Position numbers and translations under genes: made by a program. This document shows positions 1 to 7,500 of a DNA stretch of 15,495 nucleotides, in pieces. Location of the stretch: contig JAZKIX010000145.1 in the NCBI GenBank assembly GCA_040384645.1, positions 1 to 15,495 of the forward strand, written 5' to 3'. Position 1 is the first letter of the stretch; each line of letters begins with the position of its first letter. The notes under the pieces were generated by a model. That model saw only the letters and a list, made by a program, of their open reading frames with translations. It was not told the origin of the DNA and did not search any database. The DNA comes from JAZKIX01 sp040384645. GTDB lineage: Bacteria; Pseudomonadota; Gammaproteobacteria; Burkholderiales; Burkholderiaceae_D.

Positions 1-473
1 ATTGGAATCCATACAGTAGTGAATTTTATGTCCCGCTCCGATACATAAATTAGAAACTCACAGAACGAATTTTGTGTGCCGCCGAGTATGAAAACATCTT
101 TAATCCAAGAAAATATTTTGTCTTCTATGTAGCTAATACTCAGTTTTTGTTTTATATCCCAAATGTCATAGATGCGATCTGCAAGAGCTTTTAAAAATTT
201 ATAACCTTCAAAATCTAATTCATAGCGTTTTCCGTTAAAATGGAAAATCCTCGCTATCGTATTTCCTTGTAAATCTTTGCAAAATCCCTCTAAGTCTCCT
301 GCGATATCTTTCTGAGTTATATTCGCTGTAGGTAAAATTTCAGATGGAAAAGAATTTGGTGTCGATAATTGATTTCTACTTTCTTTAATTAGAGAAAGCA
401 AACCCGATGCTTTTTCATCAAAAGACTTACGCGCAGAAGGATGAATCGAAATGCTCATAATATTGGTCGCCAT
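1..473 (-). CDS. Unrecognised AT-rich gene, N-terminal 157 codons, truncated by the window edge
   Basis: The minus strand is open from an ATG at 473-471 to position 1 without a stop, about 157 residues, and continues beyond the window. The protein starts MATNIMSISIHPSARKSFDE and looks soluble. I see no signal peptide or membrane segment. It has an aromatic-rich stretch at about residues 75-125 (motifs such as HFNGKRYELDFEGY and SWIKDVFILGG). I recognise no domain. The sequence is markedly richer in A/T than all other genes here, which suggests horizontal transfer. It lies 84 bp downstream of the nucleotidyltransferase gene on the same strand and has its own promoter-like hexamers at 564-535. 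No clear ribosome binding site precedes ATG 473; an in-frame ATG at 458-456 is an alternative start. That it is a gene is fairly likely from the uninterrupted frame in AT-rich DNA. Its function is unknown. Confidence 0.7.
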   Translation of the reverse strand, partial: MATNIMSISIHPSARKSFDEKASGLLSLIKESRNQLSTPNSFPSEILPTANITQKDIAGDLEGFCKDLQGNTIARIFHFNGKRYELDFEGYKFLKALADRIYDIWDIKQKLSISYIEDKIFSWIKDVFILGGTQNSFCEFLIYVSERDIKFTTVWIP

Positions 474-534
474 AGTTTTTGTTAATGAATCAGTTATTGC
501 AATTGGTAGATGACAATAGTTTGAAATTTTTAAT

Positions 535-564
535 ACTATATTTTTTTGAAGACTTGTTTAACAA
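535..564 (-). promoter_or_regulatory. Candidate promoter of the AT-rich gene, overlapping the stop of the nucleotidyltransferase gene
   Basis: Read on the minus strand, TTGTTA (564-559, 4 of 6 to the -35 consensus) is followed after 18 bp by TATAGT (540-535, 5 of 6 to the -10 consensus). Transcription would start near 528 and give a leader of about 55 nt before ATG 473. The region is AT-rich, so chance matches are easy. It is supported by position only. Confidence 0.35.
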
Positions 565-1505
565 TAACCCAACATCAACAACCCCTCATCAATCAACCCC
601 TGCACAATATCCGCCTGCGTTGCATCCCGCCGCTTTCTTGCCGCATCGCGACCAACGGCTTCTTCCGCCATCCAGCGCTTGAAACTGACAAACACCGCTG
701 GATCAATCGTAATCATTTTCGCCATTTGACCGCTGGTCGAGGTCACCACTTGTTCAAAACGAGCGGCGTTGGTCAGGATGCTTGCGCGCGGTGCCTGGAC
801 TTCCCATAAATCATCTTCATCGGATGAGAATTGCACCGGGTGCGGATCATCGCCTTCGGGCTGGCGGCGCAGGAAATCGACTTCAAAACCTTTGTCGTTG
901 ATCGCTGTCGATATTTGATCGTCCTTGCGTTGGAAGCTGGCATCGGCGCGCTGCAAGATGCTGAGCATCGATGTATTGAGACGCGCCATGTCGGTTAAAA
1001 ATTTGACACGGCGTCGTGCACCCCAAAATAAATCAGCGTCTTGCGTTGCCAGTGCGCCTTGGATGATGCGCACGCCTGCCGCTGCTTCGTAGGCATATAA
1101 GGCGAGGGTTCCAACGACGGTGAAATTCTGACTCAGGCCGGCTTGATGGATCGCGTTCAATACGGCGACGACGGTGGATGGAACGCGGCCGACTTTTAAG
1201 GCACGGTTGAGGCGTTCTGCTTCTTTCAAGCTTTCGCGCAGGGACTTTAGCCGCGCTTCGGCTTCTTGTTTTTGCTTGGTAAAAGCAGCGTAAATCGCTT
1301 CGGTCGATTCGGAGCGCGCGCCTAGACGTTCTTGCGTATTGTCGAGCCGGGTTTTGGTGAGGTATTCGTACTCGCCTTGACGCTTCCAGTACATACCACC
1401 GCTAGTGGCTTTGGCCTTTTGTTCAACACGACAAAATTCATTAAATATGGTGATTGAATCAATCGATTGGCGAATCGCATTTTCTGGGGTGGGAAGGTAA
1501 TTCAT
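558..1505 (-). CDS. GSU2403-family nucleotidyltransferase-fold protein
   Basis: A 315-aa protein that I recognise as the GSU2403 family of nucleotidyltransferase-fold proteins (Pfam NTP_transf_8, from memory). Residues about 21-60 carry the family's N-terminal segment (GGMYWKRQGEYEYL). Residues 70-102 form a charged helix, probably a coiled coil. The nucleotidyltransferase core begins at VPSTVVAVLNAIHQAGL (108-124). It then shows the glycine motif VVGTLALYAY (G132-T133) and the metal-binding pair TQDADLFW (D156, D158). FEVDFL supplies a third acidic residue (D210). The catalytic residues therefore look intact. Members have no settled biochemical role; transfer of a nucleotide to RNA, protein or a small molecule is inference from the fold. 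The chosen start is ATG 1505; a TTG directly before it at 1508 is an alternative. No Shine-Dalgarno is visible because an inverted repeat abuts the start. It is on the same strand as the esterase upstream but has its own strong promoter. Confidence 0.85.
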   Translation of the reverse strand: MNYLPTPENAIRQSIDSITIFNEFCRVEQKAKATSGGMYWKRQGEYEYLTKTRLDNTQERLGARSESTEAIYAAFTKQKQEAEARLKSLRESLKEAERLNRALKVGRVPSTVVAVLNAIHQAGLSQNFTVVGTLALYAYEAAAGVRIIQGALATQDADLFWGARRRVKFLTDMARLNTSMLSILQRADASFQRKDDQISTAINDKGFEVDFLRRQPEGDDPHPVQFSSDEDDLWEVQAPRASILTNAARFEQVVTSTSGQMAKMITIDPAVFVSFKRWMAEEAVGRDAARKRRDATQADIVQGLIDEGLLMLGYC

Positions 1506-1506
1506 C

Positions 1507-1550
1507 AATTGGCCGTATAAAACTTGAATTTGAAAATTATACGGCCAATT
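1507..1550. repeat. Perfect 14-bp inverted repeat, operator-like, next to the nucleotidyltransferase start codon
   Basis: The arm AATTGGCCGTATAA (1507-1520) is repeated exactly in inverted form at 1537-1550, with a 16-bp AT-rich spacer. The arm centres are 30 bp apart, close to three helical turns. The upstream arm covers the -10 hexamer of the gene's promoter. The other arm lies in the predicted leader and ends 1 bp before ATG 1505. This is the arrangement of an operator for a repressor. In a read-through transcript from the esterase gene, both arms would pair into a 14-bp hairpin over the translation start. No T-run follows on the minus strand, so a terminator is less likely. Confidence 0.75.
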
Positions 1551-1563
1551 TCTCTTGTGGCAA
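1536..1563 (-). promoter_or_regulatory. Promoter of the nucleotidyltransferase gene
   Basis: On the minus strand, TTGCCA (1563-1558, 5 of 6) is followed after 16 bp by TATAAT (1541-1536, 6 of 6). It lies between the esterase stop codon and the nucleotidyltransferase start. Transcription would begin near 1529, leaving a leader of roughly 24 nt. This is the best sigma-70-type promoter match I found in the window. Its -10 is embedded in one arm of the 14-bp inverted repeat, so occupancy of that arm would block it. Confidence 0.6.
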
Positions 1564-1569
1564 CTATTT

Positions 1570-4095
1570 TCAATCCAGCAGCCACATCCACGACAGATTG
1601 ACTGGCTTCGGATTTGGATTCGGCTCCGGTGGATCGACCACCGGCACGCCGACCGCCTGACGTACCACGATCCCGCTGATCGTTGGCGACCCGACTACTT
1701 TATTGAAACTGAGATTAAGCACGCCATCACTAACGGTGACGCGGATGACGCGTTCGTAGGCGGTCAGGCGGCCGGCTTGGGCCAGGATGTCGAGGTGGGT
1801 GATGATGGTTTGGCCTTCGGCAGCGACATCGAAGACGCGCATGCCGTCGATTTGCGGGACGTTGATGGTTTCGGCAAATTGCAGCACGACGTCGTAGCTG
1901 CCGTTGGCGAGCGGGATGGCGTAGGTGACGTTGCCGCTGTTGGAATAGCGGGCGCTGCGGTAGATCGGCTGGTCGTTGGTACCGGCAAAATTGGTCGATG
2001 CGGTGGAGGTCGAGATCGAGCCGGTGCCGATGGTGTCGGCGGCATACACGCTGCCGTCGGCGGCGGTGTAGGCGCTGCTGCTGCCGGCATCGATGGCGGC
2101 AACCACGCTGCTATTGGGGCGGACGGTGAAGGTTATGTCGCTGCTGGCGCTGAGGTGGCTATCGGCGGCGGTCAAGCGCAGCACATAGCTGCCGGCCATG
2201 GAAAAGGTCGCCGTGCCATTGAGGGCGGCAGCATTGCTGAAACTGACCGATCCGGGGCCGCTGACCTTGCTCCAGAGTTTGCTCAAGGTAGCCGTAGGCA
2301 AGCCATCGTCGCTGGCGCTGCCGGCTAATGTCACGCTATTAGCGGGCAGACTGATGGCTTGATAAGCGCCTGCATCGACCATGGGCGTGCGATTGGCCGG
2401 GACGCCCGTGTAGATTACGTCCAGGAGGACTGCGCTGCCGAGATTGCCCTTGGCATCGAGCGCAGTGACGGTGATCTGGTTATTGCCAAGCACCAGCGGC
2501 ACATTGTTGATTGCCCAGTTGCTATTGGGCGTTAGCGTGCCGCCGTAGCCGCGATCCGAATGCCAGCGCAATTGCGTGACGCCGCCCGCATCCGAGGCCG
2601 TGCCGCTCAGGTTCAGCACGCCTGCGGTGGTGATGCTGGCGCCGGCCGGATTGATGATCGCGACAGCGGGTGCCGTGGTGTCGCCGGTCACGGCGCTATA
2701 GCCGATCCAATACGGCTGATTAACGGTAGTCTTGCCGCCGAGGCTGCCGGAGGTCGGCAATTCTGCAATCGCATGGATCAGGTTGAAACCGGCGCTGAGC
2801 GGGATATCGTTCAAAGTCCATTCGGCGCCGAGGTGGCTGCCGGGCATTGGGTTTTCTTCCTTGCCCTGGCGATACACCGTGTAGGCGCCGGTGGCGTAAT
2901 TGGTGGCGGGTGTTTGGCTCAATAGCAGCGTGGTGGCGGACGAGATGGAGGCGACGTCGTAATAACGCTTCCAGTTATAGACCTTGTTATTGGCAGTGCG
3001 CGAGTAGCTGATGCCGATACGACCGTTGGCGGCCGGTTTATTGAGGAAATTTGCACTGGCCGAGCTATAGCTGCTGCCATTGATTACGCCGTCGCTGCCG
3101 GTCTGCGCACTAGTGGTCAGATTGCTGCTCCAGCCGACTTGATTGACGGTCAAGGCAGGTGGCGTGGTGACTGTCAGGTTGAGGGCGCTGCCTTGCGCCA
3201 CGCTTTTTAGTTTTAGGTCGACGATGCCGGCCATCGGCTGACCACGCCGCTGCGCCAGCATCCAGGGCAATAATTGCGGCGTTTCGTAGGCGGTTTTCCA
3301 GCTGGTCAGGCTATGGCCACTGGTGTCATAGCGGGTAAAAATAATCTTGCGGCCGTAATTGCGCCAGGCATTGACCGCCGCTTCGGTATCGCTGACGCCG
3401 ACCACGACATCGTCGGCCGAATGGAAGGACCAGATCGGCATGTCGGCTTGCAGTTTGCTGATGGTGCCGCTGCCGCCGGACAGCGACACCAGGCAAGAAA
3501 ACACCCCCGGCATGGTAGTGGCCGGGATATCCCAGGTGCCGAAACCGCCAGCCGATAGACCGGTCAGGCAAATCCTGTCTTCATCGATGGCATTGGGGTA
3601 GACCGTTTTCAGGGTATTAATGATGGCTTGCAGATACGGCCCGCCGCTATTCCAGAAGCCGCTGCTGTTTTGCGGCGCGACGAAAAAGACCGGGTAATTT
3701 TGCTGGTTTTCCAGCGATACCAGCGCCAGCGCACCGTTGCCGGTATTGCCGCCCGCCGTGAGTTGCGCCGCATTGTCGTTGTGGCTATTGGTGCCTTCGC
3801 CCGAGCCGTGCAAGAAAATGATCAGCGGATATTTTTTTGAGGAATCGTAATTTTTCGGTGTCAGGTAACGGTAACCCCAGCCATTGCCGCTGACCCGGCT
3901 GGTTTGCCCGACCGCATTGACAGCGGTATTGCCCCACAAGAAGGAATCGATCGGGGGATAGGTGATGGCGGCCAGCGCATTCAGGCTCGATAGCAGGAGG
4001 GTGGCGCAACAGATTCTCAGGAATATGCGCAAGGACAATTGGCGCCGGCGGAAAAATAATGAGGGCAGCAAAGGCGCGAGGATTTGATTTTTCAT
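1570..4095 (-). CDS. Secreted multidomain esterase: alpha/beta hydrolase with Ig-like, PKD-like and malectin-like domains
   Basis: An 841-aa exported protein. Residues 1-43 form a signal peptide with a long basic n-region (FFRRRQ), a hydrophobic core and probable cleavage after NALA or NALAA. Residues about 60-285 are an alpha/beta hydrolase of the predicted peptidase/PHB depolymerase/CE1-like group. It shows the oxyanion-type motif HGSGEG (96-101), nucleophile elbow GLSAGG (Ser181), acid SADD (Asp228 or Asp229) and SGH (His261). Residues 290-472 are a beta-rich region I cannot assign. Next come an Ig-like domain (about 473-567), a PKD/REJ-like domain (568-663) and a malectin-like domain (664-814; RSARYSN, YDVVLQFAE, MRVFDVAAEG). 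A Pro/Asn-rich tail ends in NLSWMWLLD. The accessory domains suggest binding to carbohydrate, so the substrate is probably an esterified polysaccharide; a polyester is also possible. The 3' end abuts a change in base composition. ATG 4095 is the only plausible start, without a visible ribosome binding site. Confidence 0.85.
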   Translation of the reverse strand: MKNQILAPLLPSLFFRRRQLSLRIFLRICCATLLLSSLNALAAITYPPIDSFLWGNTAVNAVGQTSRVSGNGWGYRYLTPKNYDSSKKYPLIIFLHGSGEGTNSHNDNAAQLTAGGNTGNGALALVSLENQQNYPVFFVAPQNSSGFWNSGGPYLQAIINTLKTVYPNAIDEDRICLTGLSAGGFGTWDIPATTMPGVFSCLVSLSGGSGTISKLQADMPIWSFHSADDVVVGVSDTEAAVNAWRNYGRKIIFTRYDTSGHSLTSWKTAYETPQLLPWMLAQRRGQPMAGIVDLKLKSVAQGSALNLTVTTPPALTVNQVGWSSNLTTSAQTGSDGVINGSSYSSASANFLNKPAANGRIGISYSRTANNKVYNWKRYYDVASISSATTLLLSQTPATNYATGAYTVYRQGKEENPMPGSHLGAEWTLNDIPLSAGFNLIHAIAELPTSGSLGGKTTVNQPYWIGYSAVTGDTTAPAVAIINPAGASITTAGVLNLSGTASDAGGVTQLRWHSDRGYGGTLTPNSNWAINNVPLVLGNNQITVTALDAKGNLGSAVLLDVIYTGVPANRTPMVDAGAYQAISLPANSVTLAGSASDDGLPTATLSKLWSKVSGPGSVSFSNAAALNGTATFSMAGSYVLRLTAADSHLSASSDITFTVRPNSSVVAAIDAGSSSAYTAADGSVYAADTIGTGSISTSTASTNFAGTNDQPIYRSARYSNSGNVTYAIPLANGSYDVVLQFAETINVPQIDGMRVFDVAAEGQTIITHLDILAQAGRLTAYERVIRVTVSDGVLNLSFNKVVGSPTISGIVVRQAVGVPVVDPPEPNPNPKPVNLSWMWLLD

Positions 4096-4127
4096 ATTGT
4101 TATAGTTTTGTATTTGGCCGAATCAGG

Positions 4128-4155
4128 ATCATAGGACTTTTCATTGCAAAGTCTA
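4128..4155 (-). promoter_or_regulatory. Candidate esterase promoter with a small inverted repeat in its spacer
   Basis: On the minus strand, TAGACT (4155-4150, 4 of 6) is followed after 16 bp by TATGAT (4133-4128, 5 of 6). Transcription would start near 4121, about 26 nt before ATG 4095. GACTTT (4135-4140) and AAAGTC (4148-4153) form a 6-bp inverted repeat with a 7-bp loop inside this element and could be a regulator site. Support is positional. Confidence 0.35.
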
Positions 4156-4232
4156 GAAAATCTATAAATGGCGCCGGTCTATTAGTGTGGTGATCGTGCA
4201 TGATGCGGTCGTAAAGGCGGAAAACGAGGCCA

Positions 4233-4282
4233 AAACAGTCAAAATATACTGGGTGCTGTATTTTTAAACAGTCAATAAATAC
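4233..4282. repeat. Pair of 17-bp direct repeats, 33 bp apart
   Basis: AAACAGTCAA is found at 4233-4242 and again at 4266-4275. The similarity extends to 17 bp with 15 identities (4233-4249 and 4266-4282). The 33-bp period places both copies on nearly the same face of the helix. Their position between divergent genes fits a binding site for a dimeric or tandemly bound regulator. I saw no third copy in the intergenic region. Confidence 0.55.
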
Positions 4283-4316
4283 GTGCGGGAAGTGGGGTGA
4301 ATTGGCTGATACTCCC

Positions 4317-4322
4317 TATAAT
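4317..4322 (+). promoter_or_regulatory. Possible -10 box for the DUF748 gene
   Basis: A perfect TATAAT lies on the plus strand about 205 bp before ATG 4528. No good -35 hexamer sits 16-18 bp upstream (the sequence there is G-rich), and there is no extended -10 TG. It may need an activator or be a chance match in AT-rich DNA. Confidence 0.25.
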
Positions 4323-4401
4323 TAGTTGAAAATACCCAAAACTGGTCATTGTTTCAATAGAACCCCAGCGATGATAGCCAAGCGCGTCGTTAATGCCTTG
4401 C

Positions 4402-4419
4402 CGTCAAGTCAGCTTGACG
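4402..4419 (+). promoter_or_regulatory. Stem-loop in the DUF748 leader
   Basis: CGTCAAG (4402-4408), the tetraloop TCAG and CTTGACG (4413-4419) form a perfect 7-bp stem. Only TTT and then CCCC follow, so an intrinsic terminator is unlikely. It would lie in the 5' leader of the DUF748 mRNA if transcription starts near 4330, or act as a palindromic protein site. Confidence 0.35.
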
Positions 4420-4527
4420 TTTCCCCATCTTGCCAGCATCATTTTTGGCATTCCCGGCTGCGGCTACGTGAAGCAATGATTGTTACGTGCCGTCCATGTG
4501 CAGTGCTTTCGACTTCCCTTCGCCTCC

Positions 4528-7500
4528 ATGCTCAATAAAATCCCGACATCGATTCCGCCTAAATACCTGCGCCGCACCGCATGGGCAGTGGCGGGTTTAT
4601 TGGCCTTGTGGCTGCTGTTGTGGCTGGTCGTGCCGCCACTATTGAAAAGCCAGATCGAGCAGCGCGGTGGCGAAAAACTGGGGCGTAAACTCAGTATCGG
4701 CGCTATCGATTTCAAGCCCTGGTCGCTGGAACTGAGCGTGTCGGACATCCGGCTGGCAAAGGCTGACGGCATAGGCAAGCAGCTCGGTATCGGGCGTATT
4801 TATGTCGATGCCGAGATGGCGTCCTTATGGCATCTGGCGCCGGTGATGGATGCGATTACGGTTGATGCGCCAGTGCTGGCGCTCACGCATCTGGGGGCCG
4901 GGCGCTACGACATCGACGATATCGTGGCGCGCCTGAATCAAGAACCAAAGTCGCCGCCATCGCAATTGAAATTTGGGCTGTACAACATGAGCTTGCACGG
5001 CGGCGCGGTGGATTTCACCGACCGCAGCAATGGCGAACGCCAGCACGTGCTGCGCGACTTGAATCTGGTGCTGCCATTCTTGAGTAATCTCGATTCCAAA
5101 CGCGAAATCAAGGTGGTGCCGCGCCTGGCTTTTGTACTCAATGGCAGCGTGTTTGACAGTGCCGCCGAAGGCACGCCGTTTGCGCAAACGCGTAAGGGCG
5201 GCGCCAGCATCAAGATCGCGCACCTCGATTTGAAACCGTATCTGCCCTATATCCCGCCATCCTTGCCGCTCAGTTTGAAAGGTGCGGTGATCGATGCCGA
5301 TCTGCAATTGACATTTGCCCAGGCCGCGCAGTCCGAGCTGGCGCTGACCGGCAAGATAAAAGTGTCGGACCTGCAAGTGGCCGATGCGACCGGCGCCGAT
5401 CTGTTGCATCTGGATTCGATTCAAGCCGTACTGGCCGATGTGCGGCCCTTGAAGCAAGTGATCAAGCTCAGTTTGCTGGAAATCAGCGCGCCCAAATTGG
5501 CGGTGAAGCGTGATCGCAAGGGCGCAATCAATCTCGATTTTGGCAAGCGTCAAACCGCTGCGACAGTGGTGGCGACAAATGAACCAGACAGCGCAAAAGA
5601 TGCAGTCGCCACAACAGTCCCCACGGCGGCCACAACCACGGCTACAGCTACGGCGCCTGCAGCAGCAAATCCTACATTGCCTGCTGCCAAAAACGATAGC
5701 AAAGCCGACAGCAAAATTGATGGTAAAAACGCAGCCCCAGCCACGCCCTGGACTTTCGCCCTTGAGCGCCTGGTTTTGCATCAGGGCGAAGTGAACTGGA
5801 ACGATGACAGCACCGCAACGCCAGCCAAATTGACGATTACCGGATGGGAGCTGCAAGCCCAATCGCTGGCATGGCCGATGACCGCGCCAGCCACCTTCGA
5901 GAGTACCGCCAGCATGCCGTGGGACGGTGGCGCGGCTAAAATAAGTTTCAAAGGCGAGGGCAGCGACCAGCAGGGCACGGCGCATGTGGCCATCAACGAT
6001 CTTGGGCTGGCCTTGGGCGCGCCTTATCTTGCGCAATATCTGGAACCGGGTGTCAAGGGTGTGGCCGAGGCCGAATTCGACGGCCTATGGCAAGCCGGCA
6101 ACTTCAAGCTGGTGCTGCAAAGGCTGGCCGTGCAGGGTTTTGCATTGCAGGCGGCGAAAGGTAGCGCGCCTGCCAACGCGGCAGGCGATTTGCCAAAGTT
6201 TAAATTACTGGAAATTACCGACGCCCAGTTTGACCTGGGCGGCAAAAGCGGCAGCATCGGCAAAGTGGCTTTGCGTGCGGCGGAAGTGCATGTGCGGCGC
6301 GAGGCCGATGGCCATTGGATGTTTGAACGCTGGCTCAAGTCCGCATCTAACGGGGTGAACCGTGAAGAAAATCCAGCGGCTAAATCCGGCACAGTAGCTG
6401 CGGCAATGCCAGCCACAATAGCCACCGCGCCGCCATCAGCCGACTGGCAATTGACCCTGGCGGAACTGGTACTGGAGGAAGGCCGCGTGCTCTTCGACGA
6501 CCGCAGCCCAGCCAAGCCAGTGCAGCTGGAAATATCCGGCGTGAAATTACAGATGAAAACCCTGACGCCGGATGGTAAGCAGCCCGCGCCTTTGACCCTG
6601 TCGGCACGGATCAAATCGGGCCAGACCGAAGCCGGCACGCTGCATTACAGAGGCAGCTTGANNNNNNNNNNAGCTTGATGTGGAGCCCGCTGGCCTTGCA
6701 GGGCAATATCGAGGCGATTAATATTCCGGCGCATGGCTTGGCGCCTTATTTCGCCGACCAGCTCAATATCGAGTTATTGCGCGCCGATGCCAGCTTCAAG
6801 GGACAGTTGCAATACAACGCGTCTGCCGCCGGTCCTGAAATTAATGTCCGGGGCGACGCGGCGCTGGAAGAATTCCGCTCCAATAGCGTGATCGCCACGG
6901 CAGAAAGCGCTGACAGCGTGCAATCCGGCACCAGCGAAGAATTATTGAACTGGAAATCGCTTAACCTGCCCGGCATCGTGCTGGCGATCAAGCCCGGCGT
7001 CGCCACGCGGATAGCGTTGCGCGAGGCGGCGCTGACCGATTTTTTTGCACGGGTGATCGTCGACCCCAGCGGCCGCATCAATTTGCAGGACTTGGTGAAA
7101 TCGAGCCAGCCAGAACCTGCCGATGCTGTGCCCGCTAAATCGCGTGCAGCCAGCGCAGCAGCGCTTGCAGCAAGCACACCAGTAACACTGGCCAACGCCA
7201 TGCCGGCCATCGTCGCGATTGGCCCGATCAGTCTGGTGAATGGCAAAGTGTATTTTTCTGATCGTTTTATCCAACCCAATTATTCGGCTGACCTCAGTCA
7301 GCTAACCGGCAAACTAAGCCAGTTCTCGTCGCAGCCGGTCGATGGCGTGTTGCAGTTGGCCGATCTCGACCTGCGCGGACGGGCAGAAAATACTGCTGCG
7401 CTTGAAATCACCGGCCAGCTCAATCCGCTCGCCAGCCCGCTGGCGCTCGATATCAAGGGCAAGGTCCGCGACCTGGAACTGCCGCCCTTGTCAGCTTATT

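Larger units (their letters stand above)
4096..4527. other. Divergent intergenic region between the esterase and DUF748 genes
   Basis: These 432 bp separate two divergent genes and are AT-rich compared with the flanks. They hold an esterase promoter candidate (4155-4128), a pair of 17-bp direct repeats (4233-4249 and 4266-4282), a TATAAT hexamer (4317-4322) and a 7-bp stem-loop (4402-4419). I see no convincing gene here. Short frames such as 4326-4538 overlap the DUF748 start and lack coding character. Confidence 0.6.

Noticed and set aside
1507..1550. Inverted repeat as an intrinsic terminator of the esterase gene
   Set aside because: The stem is AT-ended, the loop is 16 nt and no T-run follows on the minus strand. 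Overlap with a consensus promoter favours an operator.
1555..2328. 257-aa open frame on the plus strand opposite the esterase
   Set aside because: It is antisense to a gene with a clear catalytic triad and domains. Its protein is Gly/Ala/Asp-rich low complexity, typical of the complement of GC-rich codons.
5548..5748. Ala/Thr-rich tract in the DUF748 protein as a frameshifted or foreign segment
   Set aside because: The frame stays open and the flanking modules are in register. It is best read as a flexible linker between modules.
4825..6036. 403-aa open frame on the minus strand inside the DUF748 gene
   Set aside because: It is a shadow of the DUF748 frame. The translation is rich in Arg, His, Gln and Cys and shows no domain.
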